From assembly GCA_021733665.1 (NCBI GenBank), contig JAHREI010000005.1:1-64000 (forward strand): a stretch of 64,000 bases of DNA. Reading direction: 5' to 3'. Source of the DNA: Bacillus subtilis. Its GTDB lineage: Bacteria > Pseudomonadota > Alphaproteobacteria > Rhizobiales > Rhizobiaceae. The notes under the pieces are model-generated. The model was given only the letters and a program-made list of their open reading frames with translations, did not search any database and was not told where the DNA came from. The translations under genes and the position numbers were made by a program. This document shows positions 47,614 to 56,629 of this stretch, piece by piece; the first letter of the stretch is position 1, and each line of letters starts with the position of its first letter.

Positions 47614-48372
47614 TTATTCAGTAATTTTATTTTTTCGTGTGAGTTCATAGCGGATCAGAAATATGGCTGCGCCAAGAACCATCAGAGCCAGAGTGAACCA
47701 GGTCAGCGCATAAGCTAAATGATTATCCGGAAATTTGATTACAGTCAGTCCGCCTTCCGGACGATCTGCACGGTTTTGATCGGTATTCGCATCAATAAAA
47801 TAGTCCGGTACATTGACGAGATCAGCGCGCGTGGCAAAAACCTCAATATCGCGGGCATGCCAGATATTCTTTTCCGGATTATTCTGGCGCAAGAAGAAGC
47901 CTTTAGGCTCTGTTAGTCTCAAAAGGCCGGTAACCGATGTTTCACCTTCAATTTGCCCGCCGGCACGGCTTTCCGGCGTACGTTTTGCCGAAGTGACATA
48001 GCCGCGGTTGATGTAAATTGTCTCTCCGCTGTCACGCTGAAATGGCGTTACAATCCAGTAGCCGGAGCCTCTTTCTGTCAAAGCGGCAACGGCTACTTCT
48101 TTATCATTGAGATAATGACCGGTAACGCTGACAGCGTGATATTCTAATGCTTTCTTATCAGCCTGTTGCCAGCTGTTCAGATCCGGTGCTGCAATGGGAG
48201 CAGCATGAATGTTTTGCTCTACCCGTGCAATCAGATCATGTTTCCAGCCAAGACGCTGTACCTGCCAGCTGCCGAGAGCGGTTAATCCACTGATGAGCAG
48301 GCCGGCGATCACAGCGACCAGCACAATTCTGCCGCGTCTTGTTTTCACAGATGGTGCCTGATTATCAGTCAT
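47614..48372 (-). CDS. SURF1-family protein
   Basis: A 252-aa inner-membrane protein with one transmembrane helix near each end (IVLVAVIAGLLISGLTALGSWQ and LTWFTLALMVLGAAIFLI). Between them lies the SURF1 domain, with GSWQVQRLGWKHDLI, ALTERGSGYWIVTPF, INRGYVT and PDNHLAYALTWF. SURF1 assists haem-A insertion into cytochrome oxidase. It normally neighbours cox or quinol-oxidase genes; here none is visible, so it may be a paralogue. Start ATG 48372 preferred. Confidence 0.9.
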   Translation of the reverse strand: MTDNQAPSVKTRRGRIVLVAVIAGLLISGLTALGSWQVQRLGWKHDLIARVEQNIHAAPIAAPDLNSWQQADKKALEYHAVSVTGHYLNDKEVAVAALTERGSGYWIVTPFQRDSGETIYINRGYVTSAKRTPESRAGGQIEGETSVTGLLRLTEPKGFFLRQNNPEKNIWHARDIEVFATRADLVNVPDYFIDANTDQNRADRPEGGLTVIKFPDNHLAYALTWFTLALMVLGAAIFLIRYELTRKNKITE

Positions 48373-48488
48373 AATTATGCCTATCTCCATTGAATTGAAA
48401 GCGTGTCTTTAGCCTTCAAACTTCTTTTATCCAACAATTATCTGTCTAGCACATAGCCATTTGAATAGGTGCTGATCATCAGTATATT

Positions 48489-49727
48489 TCAATGCTTTGT
48501 CTGTGAGAGCGCTCTTAGAACGGGTTGCACAGAATATTGGCCAATTTCTGCTTTTTGACTGAGTTTTCGCAAATATCCGCCAGCAGAGTGAATTGTATCG
48601 GATCGCTCAAGCAGTGCCGCTACAGTCACTGCAGCATTGATTTCTCCCATGCTTTCACATGCTTGCTGCCAGGCAGACAGAGTTATTCCAAGCATCGAGC
48701 GTATATGCCCTGCTGTAGTCACTAAATCTTTCCAGTTTTGAATACCATGAACCGCATAATTTTTAATTTGCGGACAACGGTTCAAAATTTCATTGAGATG
48801 AGGGGTTTTGATTTGAGCTCTGGCTGTTGTTGGTTTGTCTGCAATTTGAATTTCTGATTTTTCCGTTTTTATGGGTTTTGTTTTATCAAAAGATTCTATG
48901 CTTGAATTCTGAATGTGGTGCTCATTTTCACGCTCATTGCCGCTCATTTGTGGCTCTGAAACATTTGAAAGATAAAGATTTTCCACCTGACGGCGTAAAT
49001 TGCTCAGTGCTTGTTCACGGATCGTCAGACTTGACAGTGTTCCGTTGCGCTCCACGCGGCCGGAGAGTGCTTGTAACTGGTCATAAAGCGCTTCCCAGTC
49101 CCCTTCCCTGTTCTCATTGAGTGCAGAGAGAATGGTTTTGGAAATATCACGTAAATGAATGGTAATGCTGAAGCGCAATTGTTGCCGGATGCGGTTCTCT
49201 TCGCGAATTTTTTCAGCCTGCGTTTCAATCTCTGCTGCTCTGAATGTCAGCGGAGCAAGATCAAAGCCAAAGGCCATTGCGATTTCCCCATTGCTATCAC
49301 GGCGAACGAAACGTTTTCCATTCGGGCTATCACGACGGAGAATGAATCCGATCTCGACCAGCGTGGCAATGTGACGGCGAATAGTTGGCGCAGACATACC
49401 ACGCAAGCGCATTGATAATTCATGATTTGATGGAAACACAATCAGCGGAACACTGCCGTCGAGTATCTTATCTGGATAAAAGCTCAACAAGGCTTCAAGC
49501 ACCGCAATGCTACGCGATGATAGCTGATAGGCTTCACGGGCTTCTGTTAAAGCACGCAAGAGTTTCCAGCGATCGACGCATACAGCTGTTCGTTCTGAAG
49601 TATTTTCAGTTTGTATCGAGTTCTGCCGCAAATTTTGTTTTTGTTGACGAAGTTTTTCGTAACTCAAAAAATGCGCAGCATTTATCATTCGCCCGCCAAA
49701 TGGGGACGTCGCAAAATGCTCAGTCAT
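48489..49727 (-). CDS. repC: replication initiator RepC
   Basis: A 412-aa RepC of repABC replicons. The N-terminal half contains winged-helix DNA-binding elements: RSIAVLEALLSFYPDK, LSMRLRGMSAPTIRRHIATLVEIGFILRRDSPNGKRFVRRD. A variable linker (about 255-300) and a C-terminal domain with HLNEILNRCPQIKNYAVHGIQNW and LLERSDTIHSAGGYLRKLS follow. RepC is the essential initiator, and the origin in such replicons lies within repC. Its start has GAGG upstream and is preceded by the antisense-RNA spacer. Confidence 0.95.
   Translation of the reverse strand: MTEHFATSPFGGRMINAAHFLSYEKLRQQKQNLRQNSIQTENTSERTAVCVDRWKLLRALTEAREAYQLSSRSIAVLEALLSFYPDKILDGSVPLIVFPSNHELSMRLRGMSAPTIRRHIATLVEIGFILRRDSPNGKRFVRRDSNGEIAMAFGFDLAPLTFRAAEIETQAEKIREENRIRQQLRFSITIHLRDISKTILSALNENREGDWEALYDQLQALSGRVERNGTLSSLTIREQALSNLRRQVENLYLSNVSEPQMSGNERENEHHIQNSSIESFDKTKPIKTEKSEIQIADKPTTARAQIKTPHLNEILNRCPQIKNYAVHGIQNWKDLVTTAGHIRSMLGITLSAWQQACESMGEINAAVTVAALLERSDTIHSAGGYLRKLSQKAEIGQYSVQPVLRALSQTKH
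48814..48945. other. AT-rich segment inside repC, candidate origin
   Basis: The linker-encoding part of repC is visibly richer in A/T than its flanks, with several short A- and T-runs. In characterised repABC replicons the origin maps within repC in such an AT-rich part. This is inference from family knowledge plus composition by eye. Confidence 0.4.
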
Positions 49728-49819
49728 TTGTTACCTCATAGAGGCAAGCAAAAACACTGCCGGAACTATGCCGACTCTTGACTTTTGGTCTCGAAAGTGA
49801 TTCTCTCTAATTGCTACAT

Positions 49820-49863
49820 CGAAAGAGGGCTTCCGGTTCGGTAACGTTCAGGGGGCCTTTTTT
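49820..49863 (+). ncRNA. candidate antisense ctRNA between repB and repC
   Basis: repABC loci encode a small counter-transcribed RNA opposite the repB-repC spacer that represses repC. Here the plus strand has an imperfect GC-rich hairpin GGCTTCC / GGGGGCC (49828-49834 with 49851-49857) followed by seven Ts, a good Rho-independent end. Upstream promoter-like hexamers exist (TTGACT at 49778; TTGGTC … TAATTG), but spacing is not ideal, so the 5' end is approximate. Confidence 0.6.
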
Positions 49864-50044
49864 CTTGCCGTTTTTTCCTATTTGTTAAAACTGGTTCTGT
49901 TGTGTTGGGCTCTCAATCATTAAAATGCCCTGTATCTTTGGTTCTTCCCTTAATTCTCTAATCATGGTTCAAAGCGTTTCGGTTGAAACACCTTAATACT
50001 CTTCGATACGCATACTAAACGTGGAGCAAAAGACGGGGATAGAT
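49864..50044. other. rest of the repB-repC spacer
   Basis: No gene is seen. The 317-base spacer (49728-50044) holds the antisense RNA candidate and, on the minus strand, the repC leader. The leader probably forms alternative structures that decide repC translation. Confidence 0.5.
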
Positions 50045-51130
50045 TTATCCGTTTTTCTCTTGCCGGTATTTTTCATAAAGCTCTGTCATCTCACGAGCGA
50101 GATATTCAGCGAAATCTTCTGCATCATGGCGCTGCAAATCAAATTGCGCCCTGCCCTGCTGCAGACGTAAGAGCCCGAGACTTTCACCATTTGCAGTTTG
50201 TAACTTGTGCTCCGCAGGCTTTGATGCTTCTGCTTTTTCGACATGGGTCAATTTTTGCAACAAATGCTGAAAACGTAAATCAGTTTCCGCATCAGTAAAC
50301 TCATGCTCGGTGATAATCCGTTGCGCTTGCTTCAACAGCACCTTATCGCGAAGTGTCTCTGCCAGTTGCATCCAGCGAGGACGGCCGACTTTAGGCGCAG
50401 GACCAATGGCTCGGATAATCTGCTCCGGAATGGCTGCTGCGACTTGGAGGAACCGTGTCATTTCAGCTTTATGTAAAGACAGCGCATCCTGTACCACAGA
50501 GCGTTCAAAGCCGCGCTCAATCAAAGCTTGCGCAAATAATGCACGTTCAATGAAAGAAAGATCACGGCGCTCGCTGTTTTCTTTACCTTGCGCAAGAACG
50601 AGTTCTGCATCGCTTAACGGCTTGATAAGCGCTTTGACGGGCATACCAAGGCGTGCTGCTGCACGCATACGGCGGTGGCCATAGGCTGCCTGAAACCGCC
50701 CAGCTTTATCAGGATGCGGACGCACCAGAATAGGGACTTGCTGACCATGCTGATGTAGGCTCTGGATGAGCGCCAAAAATTCAGGATCATCTGTTTCCTG
50801 ACGGGTCAGTCGATCTTCGACAAAAGACCCGTCAATCAGTGAGGCGTTAAGTTCAACAACCTGATCACCCTTTGCAAGACTATCAGACAGCTGTTTTGCA
50901 GATTCCAGCTCACGGGACATATCGGCAAGCGACAGTCCCATAGCTTTTACGGCACCGGAGCGGCTTACCGCTGTGCGTATCGGATTATCAGCAGGTCTTT
51001 CAACTGCCGGCGTTACTGTTTCGGTTGATTGTACGGGCGCTGGTGTCTCATTGCTTGTGACTTCCGGCGCAACCGGCAAAGGTGCGCCGAATAGTGCTTT
51101 CAGCTGATTTTTACGGCTTGAGCTGTTCAT
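50045..51130 (-). CDS. repB: partition protein RepB (ParB family)
   Basis: A 361-aa ParB-like centromere-binding protein. The N-terminus MNSSSRKNQLKALFGAP is typical of RepB. ParB-N motifs include FLALIQSLHQHGQQVPILVRP and YGHRRMRAAARLGMPVKALI. The helix-turn-helix region is SFIERALFAQALIERGFERSVVQDAL. It binds the parS palindromes at 51190 and 52954 and works with RepA. Its ATG overlaps the repA stop by four bases. Confidence 0.95.
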   Translation of the reverse strand: MNSSSRKNQLKALFGAPLPVAPEVTSNETPAPVQSTETVTPAVERPADNPIRTAVSRSGAVKAMGLSLADMSRELESAKQLSDSLAKGDQVVELNASLIDGSFVEDRLTRQETDDPEFLALIQSLHQHGQQVPILVRPHPDKAGRFQAAYGHRRMRAAARLGMPVKALIKPLSDAELVLAQGKENSERRDLSFIERALFAQALIERGFERSVVQDALSLHKAEMTRFLQVAAAIPEQIIRAIGPAPKVGRPRWMQLAETLRDKVLLKQAQRIITEHEFTDAETDLRFQHLLQKLTHVEKAEASKPAEHKLQTANGESLGLLRLQQGRAQFDLQRHDAEDFAEYLAREMTELYEKYRQEKNG

Positions 51131-52407
51131 ACCTTAGCTCCCTTCCCCGTACGGTTCCATGCGGAGTGGATCAAAGCTTCAATTTCACCGTTGACAGCTG
51201 TCAACGATTCCATTGCCCGGTCATAGGTGACACGGCTGAAGTTTTCCCGCCCGACTTCATAAAGTGTTTGTTTGGTCAAACCCGCATCAGAAACAGCGGT
51301 GGATTTCACCATAGGCGCTGTAAGGACGCGATCGCCGAACTGGGCACGCAGGAAGCCTGCAATCTGTGCCTGAGGTCCGTCATTTGGTTCGTAACGGGTA
51401 ATGAGATAGCGCAGAAAGTCGAAATTGAGTGTGCCGCCGGCTTCACGTACAACCGAAAGTAAATCCGATGTCATGAAAAGAAACTGGCTCATCGAGGCAA
51501 CGTCGAGCATCTGCGGATGTACGGTAACGATCACCGATGTTGCCGCGCAAAGTGCAGACAGGGTCAAAAAGCCGAGTTGTGGCGGGCAATCGATAACCAC
51601 CACATCATAATCATCTGCGACAGATTGCAGAGCTGCCTGTACACGGGTGAAGAACATGTCTGTTGCAGGGCCGCGACGCTCGGCAAGAACACGCGGTGTG
51701 GTATGCTCGAATTCCTGTAATTCCAAATTGCCTGGCACGAGATCCAGACCATCAAAATATGTTTTGCGGATAATGTCACGCAACGGGCGCTGCGCTTCAT
51801 CATAACGGATCGCACCGTAAAGCGTGTCATTGCCGGTGAGGTCGAGTTCCGGCTGATAGCCGAACAAGGCAGACATTGATGCCTGCGGATCGAGATCAAC
51901 TGCAAGAACGCGCAGACCTGACAAAGCGAGATGCTGTGCCAGGTGGGTTGTTGTTGTTGTCTTGCCTGAGCCGCCTTTGAAATTTGTTACGGCAAGGATT
52001 TGCAAATGCTCACCGCGTTCCGCATCGCGCCAAGGCAGGTAATTGCGATTCTTAGCATTTTGCTCAGTCAGTAAATGACGCAGAGCATTGATGTCTTCAA
52101 GTGTATAGAGGCGACGACCGGCAGTGCCGGTTTCGGGCTGCGGGCCTTCGCCGGCAATAGAGAGCTGGCGAAGGTAGCTGTCAGATACGCCGATCAGTTT
52201 TGCAGCTTCACTGCTGCTGAATTTACGAAGAACCTTGTTGGAGGCGGGCGCAAACAAACGTTCGCGCATTGCCTGCAACTGGGCAGACAAAAGCTCGGCA
52301 TCAGCAGCGATCGCCCGATCGGCTGCTAATGGTGCTTCATTCACTGTATTTGTCACTGCCATATGCTGCTGAGCATCAGCAACGATATCTGCCCAATTTG
52401 TCGTCAA
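51127..52407 (-). CDS. repA: partition ATPase RepA (ParA family)
   Basis: A 426-aa ParA. The N-terminal MerR-like helix-turn-helix is FSSSEAAKLIGVSDSYLRQLS, the deviant Walker A is KGGSGKTTTT (from K144), and Walker A' / B are VDLDPQASMS and VVVIDCPPQLGF. The most upstream start is a TTG at 52407 with AGGG nine bases before it; an ATG at 52362 is the alternative. RepA drives segregation and represses the operon. A parS site lies inside its 3' coding region. Confidence 0.95.
   Translation of the reverse strand: MTTNWADIVADAQQHMAVTNTVNEAPLAADRAIAADAELLSAQLQAMRERLFAPASNKVLRKFSSSEAAKLIGVSDSYLRQLSIAGEGPQPETGTAGRRLYTLEDINALRHLLTEQNAKNRNYLPWRDAERGEHLQILAVTNFKGGSGKTTTTTHLAQHLALSGLRVLAVDLDPQASMSALFGYQPELDLTGNDTLYGAIRYDEAQRPLRDIIRKTYFDGLDLVPGNLELQEFEHTTPRVLAERRGPATDMFFTRVQAALQSVADDYDVVVIDCPPQLGFLTLSALCAATSVIVTVHPQMLDVASMSQFLFMTSDLLSVVREAGGTLNFDFLRYLITRYEPNDGPQAQIAGFLRAQFGDRVLTAPMVKSTAVSDAGLTKQTLYEVGRENFSRVTYDRAMESLTAVNGEIEALIHSAWNRTGKGAKV
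51190..51205. other. parS site GTTGACAGCTGTCAAC (inside repA)
   Basis: A perfect 16-bp palindrome fitting the repABC parS consensus GTT-N4-GC-N4-AAC. It lies within the 3' end of repA and is identical to the site at 52954. RepB is the expected binder. Confidence 0.88.
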
Positions 52408-52980
52408 TTTCTCTAGCCCTTATATGCAGCGGTTACGGTCTTACGCATTCCGTCGCTTATTCTGCGCCTAACATGCTACGATTCGGAGAAAATTACTAAT
52501 CTGTTAACGCAAGTGTTTAAATCAACACTGGAAAACGCAAATAACAGCAGTAAGGCCGAGTAACGGAAATGCGAAGATTATGCGTAAATTGTCGTTACAG
52601 GATCAGGATTCTTGTGCTGAAAGTCAAACGATTTATGGTTAATAAGGCTTAACCTTTATGCAACCGGTTTTGTTATTGCCGAAATAAGCTTTGCGGAATG
52701 CTCGATCGTCTTTGGCTGTCAAGTTTCACAGCTGTTTCTGGTTCGAAACAATGTGCAGATTATAACGGTATTATAAAGTTGCGACAGGGTAATGAATCGC
52801 TCTCTTGTTTGTATGAGTGCTGACATCAAGCAGAGGGTTTCGTCAGAGCCTGCCGTTGCCGCTTATTTAATATTCTGTGGCCGTTGCTTTTGCTTAAGAT
52901 GAAAGAGCTTGGTTAGGGTAAAATCAAGGGAGGGTGAAGGCAGGCGCACTCAGGTTGACAGCTGTCAACGATAGAAAATT
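52408..52980. other. repABC upstream region
   Basis: 573 bases between repA and the YigZ gene. It holds the repA promoter region and, at its far end, a parS palindrome. I see no convincing gene. RepA, alone or with RepB, is expected to bind here for autorepression. The stretch is moderately AT-rich near the centre. Confidence 0.5.
52954..52969. other. parS site GTTGACAGCTGTCAAC (upstream of repABC)
   Basis: A perfect 16-bp palindrome, identical to the one in repA, in the spacer just beyond the 3' end of the YigZ gene. Together the two sites bracket repA. Confidence 0.9.
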
Positions 52981-53583
52981 TCAGAAACTTAAATCTTCGG
53001 CTTTGTCCGCAATCTGCACGCGTCCGGCAGTGACGTCCGTGAGCATGCGTAATACATTCTCTTTGTGTGCAACCGGGATTTCGAGACGAAGATCTGCACC
53101 GGTATTGTGAAATGCCTCAGAGCTGATGGTGAGATGTTCAGTTGCTGCAAGTCGGGCTTTGATTAAAGCCAGTTCAGAGAAATGTGTACGGATATAAATT
53201 GTTTCTGTCGGGATAAGTTCAATCAGTTCCGCTGCGCGTAAGCAGAGAGCAGCAGTTCCGCCATAGGCGCGGATCAGTCCGCCGCTCCCAAGCAATGTAC
53301 CACCGAACCAGCGCGTGACGAGCACTACGACATTGTCGAGTTCCAGACCGTCGATCGCTTGCAGGATTGGTTTGCCGGCAGTGCCGCTTGGTTCACCGTC
53401 ATCATTGAAACGGTAGTTCTGTCCGATGCGCCACGCCCAGCAATTGTGATTGGCATCACTGTAGGATTCACGGGAGATAAATTCTTTAGCAGCATCTTCA
53501 TCCGCAACAGGAAGGGCAATGGCCAGAAAGCGGCTCCTTTTAATTTCCTGCTCAAATTCCTCTCGCTGGCTTAGGGTAAACAT
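52981..53583 (-). CDS. YigZ/IMPACT-family protein
   Basis: A 200-aa protein of the YigZ/IMPACT (UPF0029) family. The N-terminal domain has KRSRFLAIALPVADEDAAKEFI, NCWAWRIG, FNDDGEPSGTAGKPIL and VLVTRWFGGTLLGSGGLIRAYG, the diagnostic DDGEPSGTAG and FGG-LG blocks. A ferredoxin-like C-terminal domain follows. A ribosome- or translation-related role is proposed for homologues. The stop lies 11 bases from a parS site. Confidence 0.92.
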   Translation of the reverse strand: MFTLSQREEFEQEIKRSRFLAIALPVADEDAAKEFISRESYSDANHNCWAWRIGQNYRFNDDGEPSGTAGKPILQAIDGLELDNVVVLVTRWFGGTLLGSGGLIRAYGGTAALCLRAAELIELIPTETIYIRTHFSELALIKARLAATEHLTISSEAFHNTGADLRLEIPVAHKENVLRMLTDVTAGRVQIADKAEDLSF

Positions 53584-53755
53584 GGCGTCTCAATTTCTGC
53601 GGATGACTGCGAATAGGGTACGACAGCGTTTTATAACTGCCTGAGGTTATGTTCATTCTGATAGCAGATAAAGCAGGCAGAGCAAAATGTGCCACAGTTA
53701 TGTCTCTGCCAAAGGTTTCTCATCGCAAATTTGCAGGGCTTTGACGCGGTTGATT

Positions 53756-54391
53756 TTATTGCTGACTGGCGGGATGGCGTTGCTGAAAATTTTCAAGTTC
53801 TTGTTGAGAGGGCAGGGCACCGGAAAAGATTGCCACATAGGAAGGAACGCGAAGCAATCGCGTTGCTGTATCTTCCTGTGTATTCATGCTGATGTAACCG
53901 ATCTGGGTCAGATAGAGTGCACGGGAGCGAACATCGGCGACCAGTGGTTCACTGCCGTGGCGGATAAACATCAGTTTGATCGCTTCCATACGGAGTGTGT
54001 CGGCTTCTTTGAGAGCTTGAGCAACAGCGGGAGATTGTACACCCCAACTGCGAATAGCGTGTTCGAGTATGCTGTCGAAGAGTTTATTATCAAGCCAGCA
54101 GTCAAAAAGATTGAGCGTTGCATCTGCAAGACTGGCAGCGGGTGCCTGAGCCTGACGAAGCAGAGAGCTGGTGTTTTTCTCCTGCCACAACAGAAGGAGC
54201 GCATCGAGTAAAGCTTCGCGATCTTTAAAGAACCAATAGAAGCTGGTGCGGGAAAGTTTCAGCATTTTGGCCAGAGAAAGAATACGGACATTGTCGATTC
54301 CGCCTTCTACAAGCAATTGATAAGCAGCTTCAAGCCAGAGCTCTTTTGAGCCGCGCCAACCACTTTCCTGTTCTCCGGTCACTGCAATCAT
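53756..54391 (-). CDS. TetR-family regulator
   Basis: A 211-aa TetR repressor. The N-terminal helix-turn-helix (about 12-58) is LWLEAAYQLLVEGGIDNVRI then LAKMLKLSRTSFYWFFKDREALLDALL; the ligand domain follows. I use the ATG at 54391 (a TTG 15 bases upstream is open). It is divergent from the Old-Yellow-Enzyme-type gene, and an inverted repeat between them is the likely operator. Confidence 0.88.
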   Translation of the reverse strand: MIAVTGEQESGWRGSKELWLEAAYQLLVEGGIDNVRILSLAKMLKLSRTSFYWFFKDREALLDALLLLWQEKNTSSLLRQAQAPAASLADATLNLFDCWLDNKLFDSILEHAIRSWGVQSPAVAQALKEADTLRMEAIKLMFIRHGSEPLVADVRSRALYLTQIGYISMNTQEDTATRLLRVPSYVAIFSGALPSQQELENFQQRHPASQQ

Positions 54392-54469
54392 GCACCAATC
54401 TTTCAAATATAGTATTATTAATCAATAGCTTGTAATCTATCGGCACAGTAAGAATATCGTACCTGCGAT

Positions 54470-54523
54470 AAAATGTACACTGCTGTATATAAAATTGACA
54501 GTGCTGTACATTTTGCATAGGCT
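54470..54523 (+). promoter_or_regulatory. TetR-type operator over a sigma-70 promoter
   Basis: AAAATGTACA (54470-54479) and TGTACATTTT (54505-54514) form a perfect 10-bp inverted repeat spaced 25 bases. A consensus-like promoter TTGACA-N17-TAGGCT (54495-54500, 54518-54523) overlaps the right arm. A repressor bound here would block transcription of the downstream flavoenzyme gene. Confidence 0.7.
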
Positions 54524-54547
54524 TTCTCAAAAACAAGGGGAACGACT

Positions 54548-56584
54548 ATGCAGAATGACCCGCTTTTGCAGCCTTACCAGCTGAAACATCTCACCTTGCG
54601 TAACCGGATTATCACGACATCACATGAGCCTGCCTATCCGGAAGACGGCATGCCGAAAGATGCGTATCGGGCTTATCATGTCGAACGTGCCAAAGCCGGC
54701 GTGGCACTGACAATGACAGCAGGCTCGGCAACTGTGTCTCGTGACAGCCCGCCGGTGTTTAATAATGTGCTCGCTTATAAAGACGAAGTTGTGCCGTGGA
54801 TGAAGGCCTTAGCTGACGAATGTCATGAACATGGCGCAGCTGTGATGATCCAGTTGACCCATCTCGGGCGCCGTACGCGCTGGGATAAAGGTGACTGGTT
54901 GACAGCTGTCACCTCGTCACATGAGCGGGAAAGAGCCCATCGCGCATTCCCGAAACGGCTTGAAGACTGGGACATTGAGCGGATTATCAAAGACTTCGGT
55001 GATGCGGCTGAGCGGATGCAGGCCGCTGGTCTTGATGGTATTGAGTTGCAGGCTTATGGACATTTGTTACAGCAATTCTGGTCACCGTCGACCAATGATC
55101 TGACCAATGCCTATGGTGGTTCTCTGGATAACCGGTTGCGCTTTACCTTTGATGTCCTCAGTGAAATCCGCAAACGCGTCGGACAGGAATTTATTGTCGG
55201 CATACGTTATACCGGTGATGAAATGATGGAAGACGGCCACGGCGTGGAAGAGGGGATTGAAATTTCCCGCCGTCTTAAAGATTGCGGTATGATTGATTTT
55301 CTCAATGTGGTGCGCGGTCATATTGATACTGATCCGGCGATGACCGACCTTATTCCAATTCAGGGCATGGCAGGGTCGCCGCATCTGGATTTTGCCGGAG
55401 AAATCCGCGCCGCAACGAATTTCCCGACATTCCATGCCGCCAAAATTCCGGATGTGGCAACGGCACGTCATGCAATTGCTTCCGGCAAGCTGGACATGGT
55501 GGGGATGACCCGCGCCCATATGACGGATCCGCATATTGTGCGTAAAATCATCGAGGGCAGGGAAGATGATATCCGCCCGTGCGTTGGCGCAAACTATTGT
55601 CTCGACCGGATTTATCAGGGCGGTGCGGCCTATTGTATTCATAATCCGGCGACCGGCCGTGAACTGACAATGCCGCATATGATTAGTAAAACGCAGAATA
55701 AGAAGAAGATTGTTATTGTCGGCGCAGGGCCTGCGGGGATGGAAGCAGCACGCGTTGCCGGAGAACGTGGCCATCAGGTTGTGGTTTTTGAAGCAGCGGA
55801 TAGTGCAGGCGGGCAAATTCGTCTGACTGCGCAATCACCGCGCCGGCGTGAAATGATCAGCATTATTGACTGGCGTATGGCGCAATGTGAGAGGCTGGGT
55901 GTTGAATTCCGTTTCAATACATGGGCAGAGCAGGCCGATATTGACGCAGAAAATCCGGATGTGGTGATTATCGCCACCGGCGGATTTCCGCATACGGAAA
56001 TTTTAAATGAAGGTAATGATCTGGTTGTTTCTGCTTGGGATATTCTGTCGGGAGATGCCAAAGCAGGGCAAAATGTGCTGATTTATGATGATGCAGGCGA
56101 TCATTCAGCCTTGCAGGCGGCGGAAATGCTGGTCAAAGCCGGTGCCAAGGTCGAAATTATGACGCCGGATCGCAGTTTCTCGCCGGAAATCATGGCAATG
56201 AACCTTGTACCCTATATGCGTTCGTTACAAAAAGACGGGGTTACTTTTACGGTGACTTATCGTCTGGATAAGGTTACGCGTAATGGCAATCGCCTTACAG
56301 CGCATATCGGCAGTGATTATGGCGGTGTGGATAAGCAGCAGGATCACGATCAGATTGTGGTCAATCACGGCACAAGGCCACTGGATGATCTCTATTTTGA
56401 GTTGAAGCCACAGTCGAAAAATCTTGGCGCGGTGGATTATGATGATCTGATTGCCGGACGTGCACAGCAGGTCAATACCAACGGGCAGGGGAAGTATCAG
56501 CTCTTTCGTATTGGTGATGCCGTTGCGGCACGCAATACCCATGCTGCGATTTATGATGCTTTGCGGCTTGTAAAGGATCTTTGA
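54548..56584 (+). CDS. Old-Yellow-Enzyme/2,4-dienoyl-CoA-reductase-type flavoenzyme, probable N-methylproline demethylase
   Basis: A 678-aa multidomain enzyme. An N-terminal FMN TIM barrel (about 1-360) is followed by an iron-sulfur segment (RPCVGANYCLDRIYQGG … YCIHNP) and FAD/NAD(P) domains (GAGPAGMEAARVAGERGHQV). The opening RNRIITTSHEPAYPEDGMPKD and LTHLGRRTRWDKGDW resemble the rhizobial group that demethylates stachydrine-derived N-methylproline or dimethylglycine-like amines; the exact substrate is inference. It is monocistronic, behind a TetR operator. Its coding sequence contains a near-perfect parS. Confidence 0.82.
   Translation: MQNDPLLQPYQLKHLTLRNRIITTSHEPAYPEDGMPKDAYRAYHVERAKAGVALTMTAGSATVSRDSPPVFNNVLAYKDEVVPWMKALADECHEHGAAVMIQLTHLGRRTRWDKGDWLTAVTSSHERERAHRAFPKRLEDWDIERIIKDFGDAAERMQAAGLDGIELQAYGHLLQQFWSPSTNDLTNAYGGSLDNRLRFTFDVLSEIRKRVGQEFIVGIRYTGDEMMEDGHGVEEGIEISRRLKDCGMIDFLNVVRGHIDTDPAMTDLIPIQGMAGSPHLDFAGEIRAATNFPTFHAAKIPDVATARHAIASGKLDMVGMTRAHMTDPHIVRKIIEGREDDIRPCVGANYCLDRIYQGGAAYCIHNPATGRELTMPHMISKTQNKKKIVIVGAGPAGMEAARVAGERGHQVVVFEAADSAGGQIRLTAQSPRRREMISIIDWRMAQCERLGVEFRFNTWAEQADIDAENPDVVIIATGGFPHTEILNEGNDLVVSAWDILSGDAKAGQNVLIYDDAGDHSALQAAEMLVKAGAKVEIMTPDRSFSPEIMAMNLVPYMRSLQKDGVTFTVTYRLDKVTRNGNRLTAHIGSDYGGVDKQQDHDQIVVNHGTRPLDDLYFELKPQSKNLGAVDYDDLIAGRAQQVNTNGQGKYQLFRIGDAVAARNTHAAIYDALRLVKDL
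54898..54913. other. parS-like site with one mismatch
   Basis: GTTGACAGCTGTCACC matches the two parS palindromes at 15 of 16 positions (A to C at position 15). It lies within the flavoenzyme gene, about 1.9 kb from the second parS. It could be a weak RepB site or coincidence. Confidence 0.45.
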
Positions 56585-56590
56585 TATAAA

Positions 56591-56622
56591 AAAGCCCCCT
56601 GCCCTTCTCAGAGGAGGGCAGG
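56591..56622 (-). terminator. terminator for the ThDP-enzyme gene
   Basis: CCTGCCCT / AGGGCAGG stem (56598-56605, 56615-56622). In the minus direction it is followed by GGCTTTTTT. It also sits just after the convergent flavoenzyme gene and may work both ways. Confidence 0.75.
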
Positions 56623-56629
56623 AGGGATA

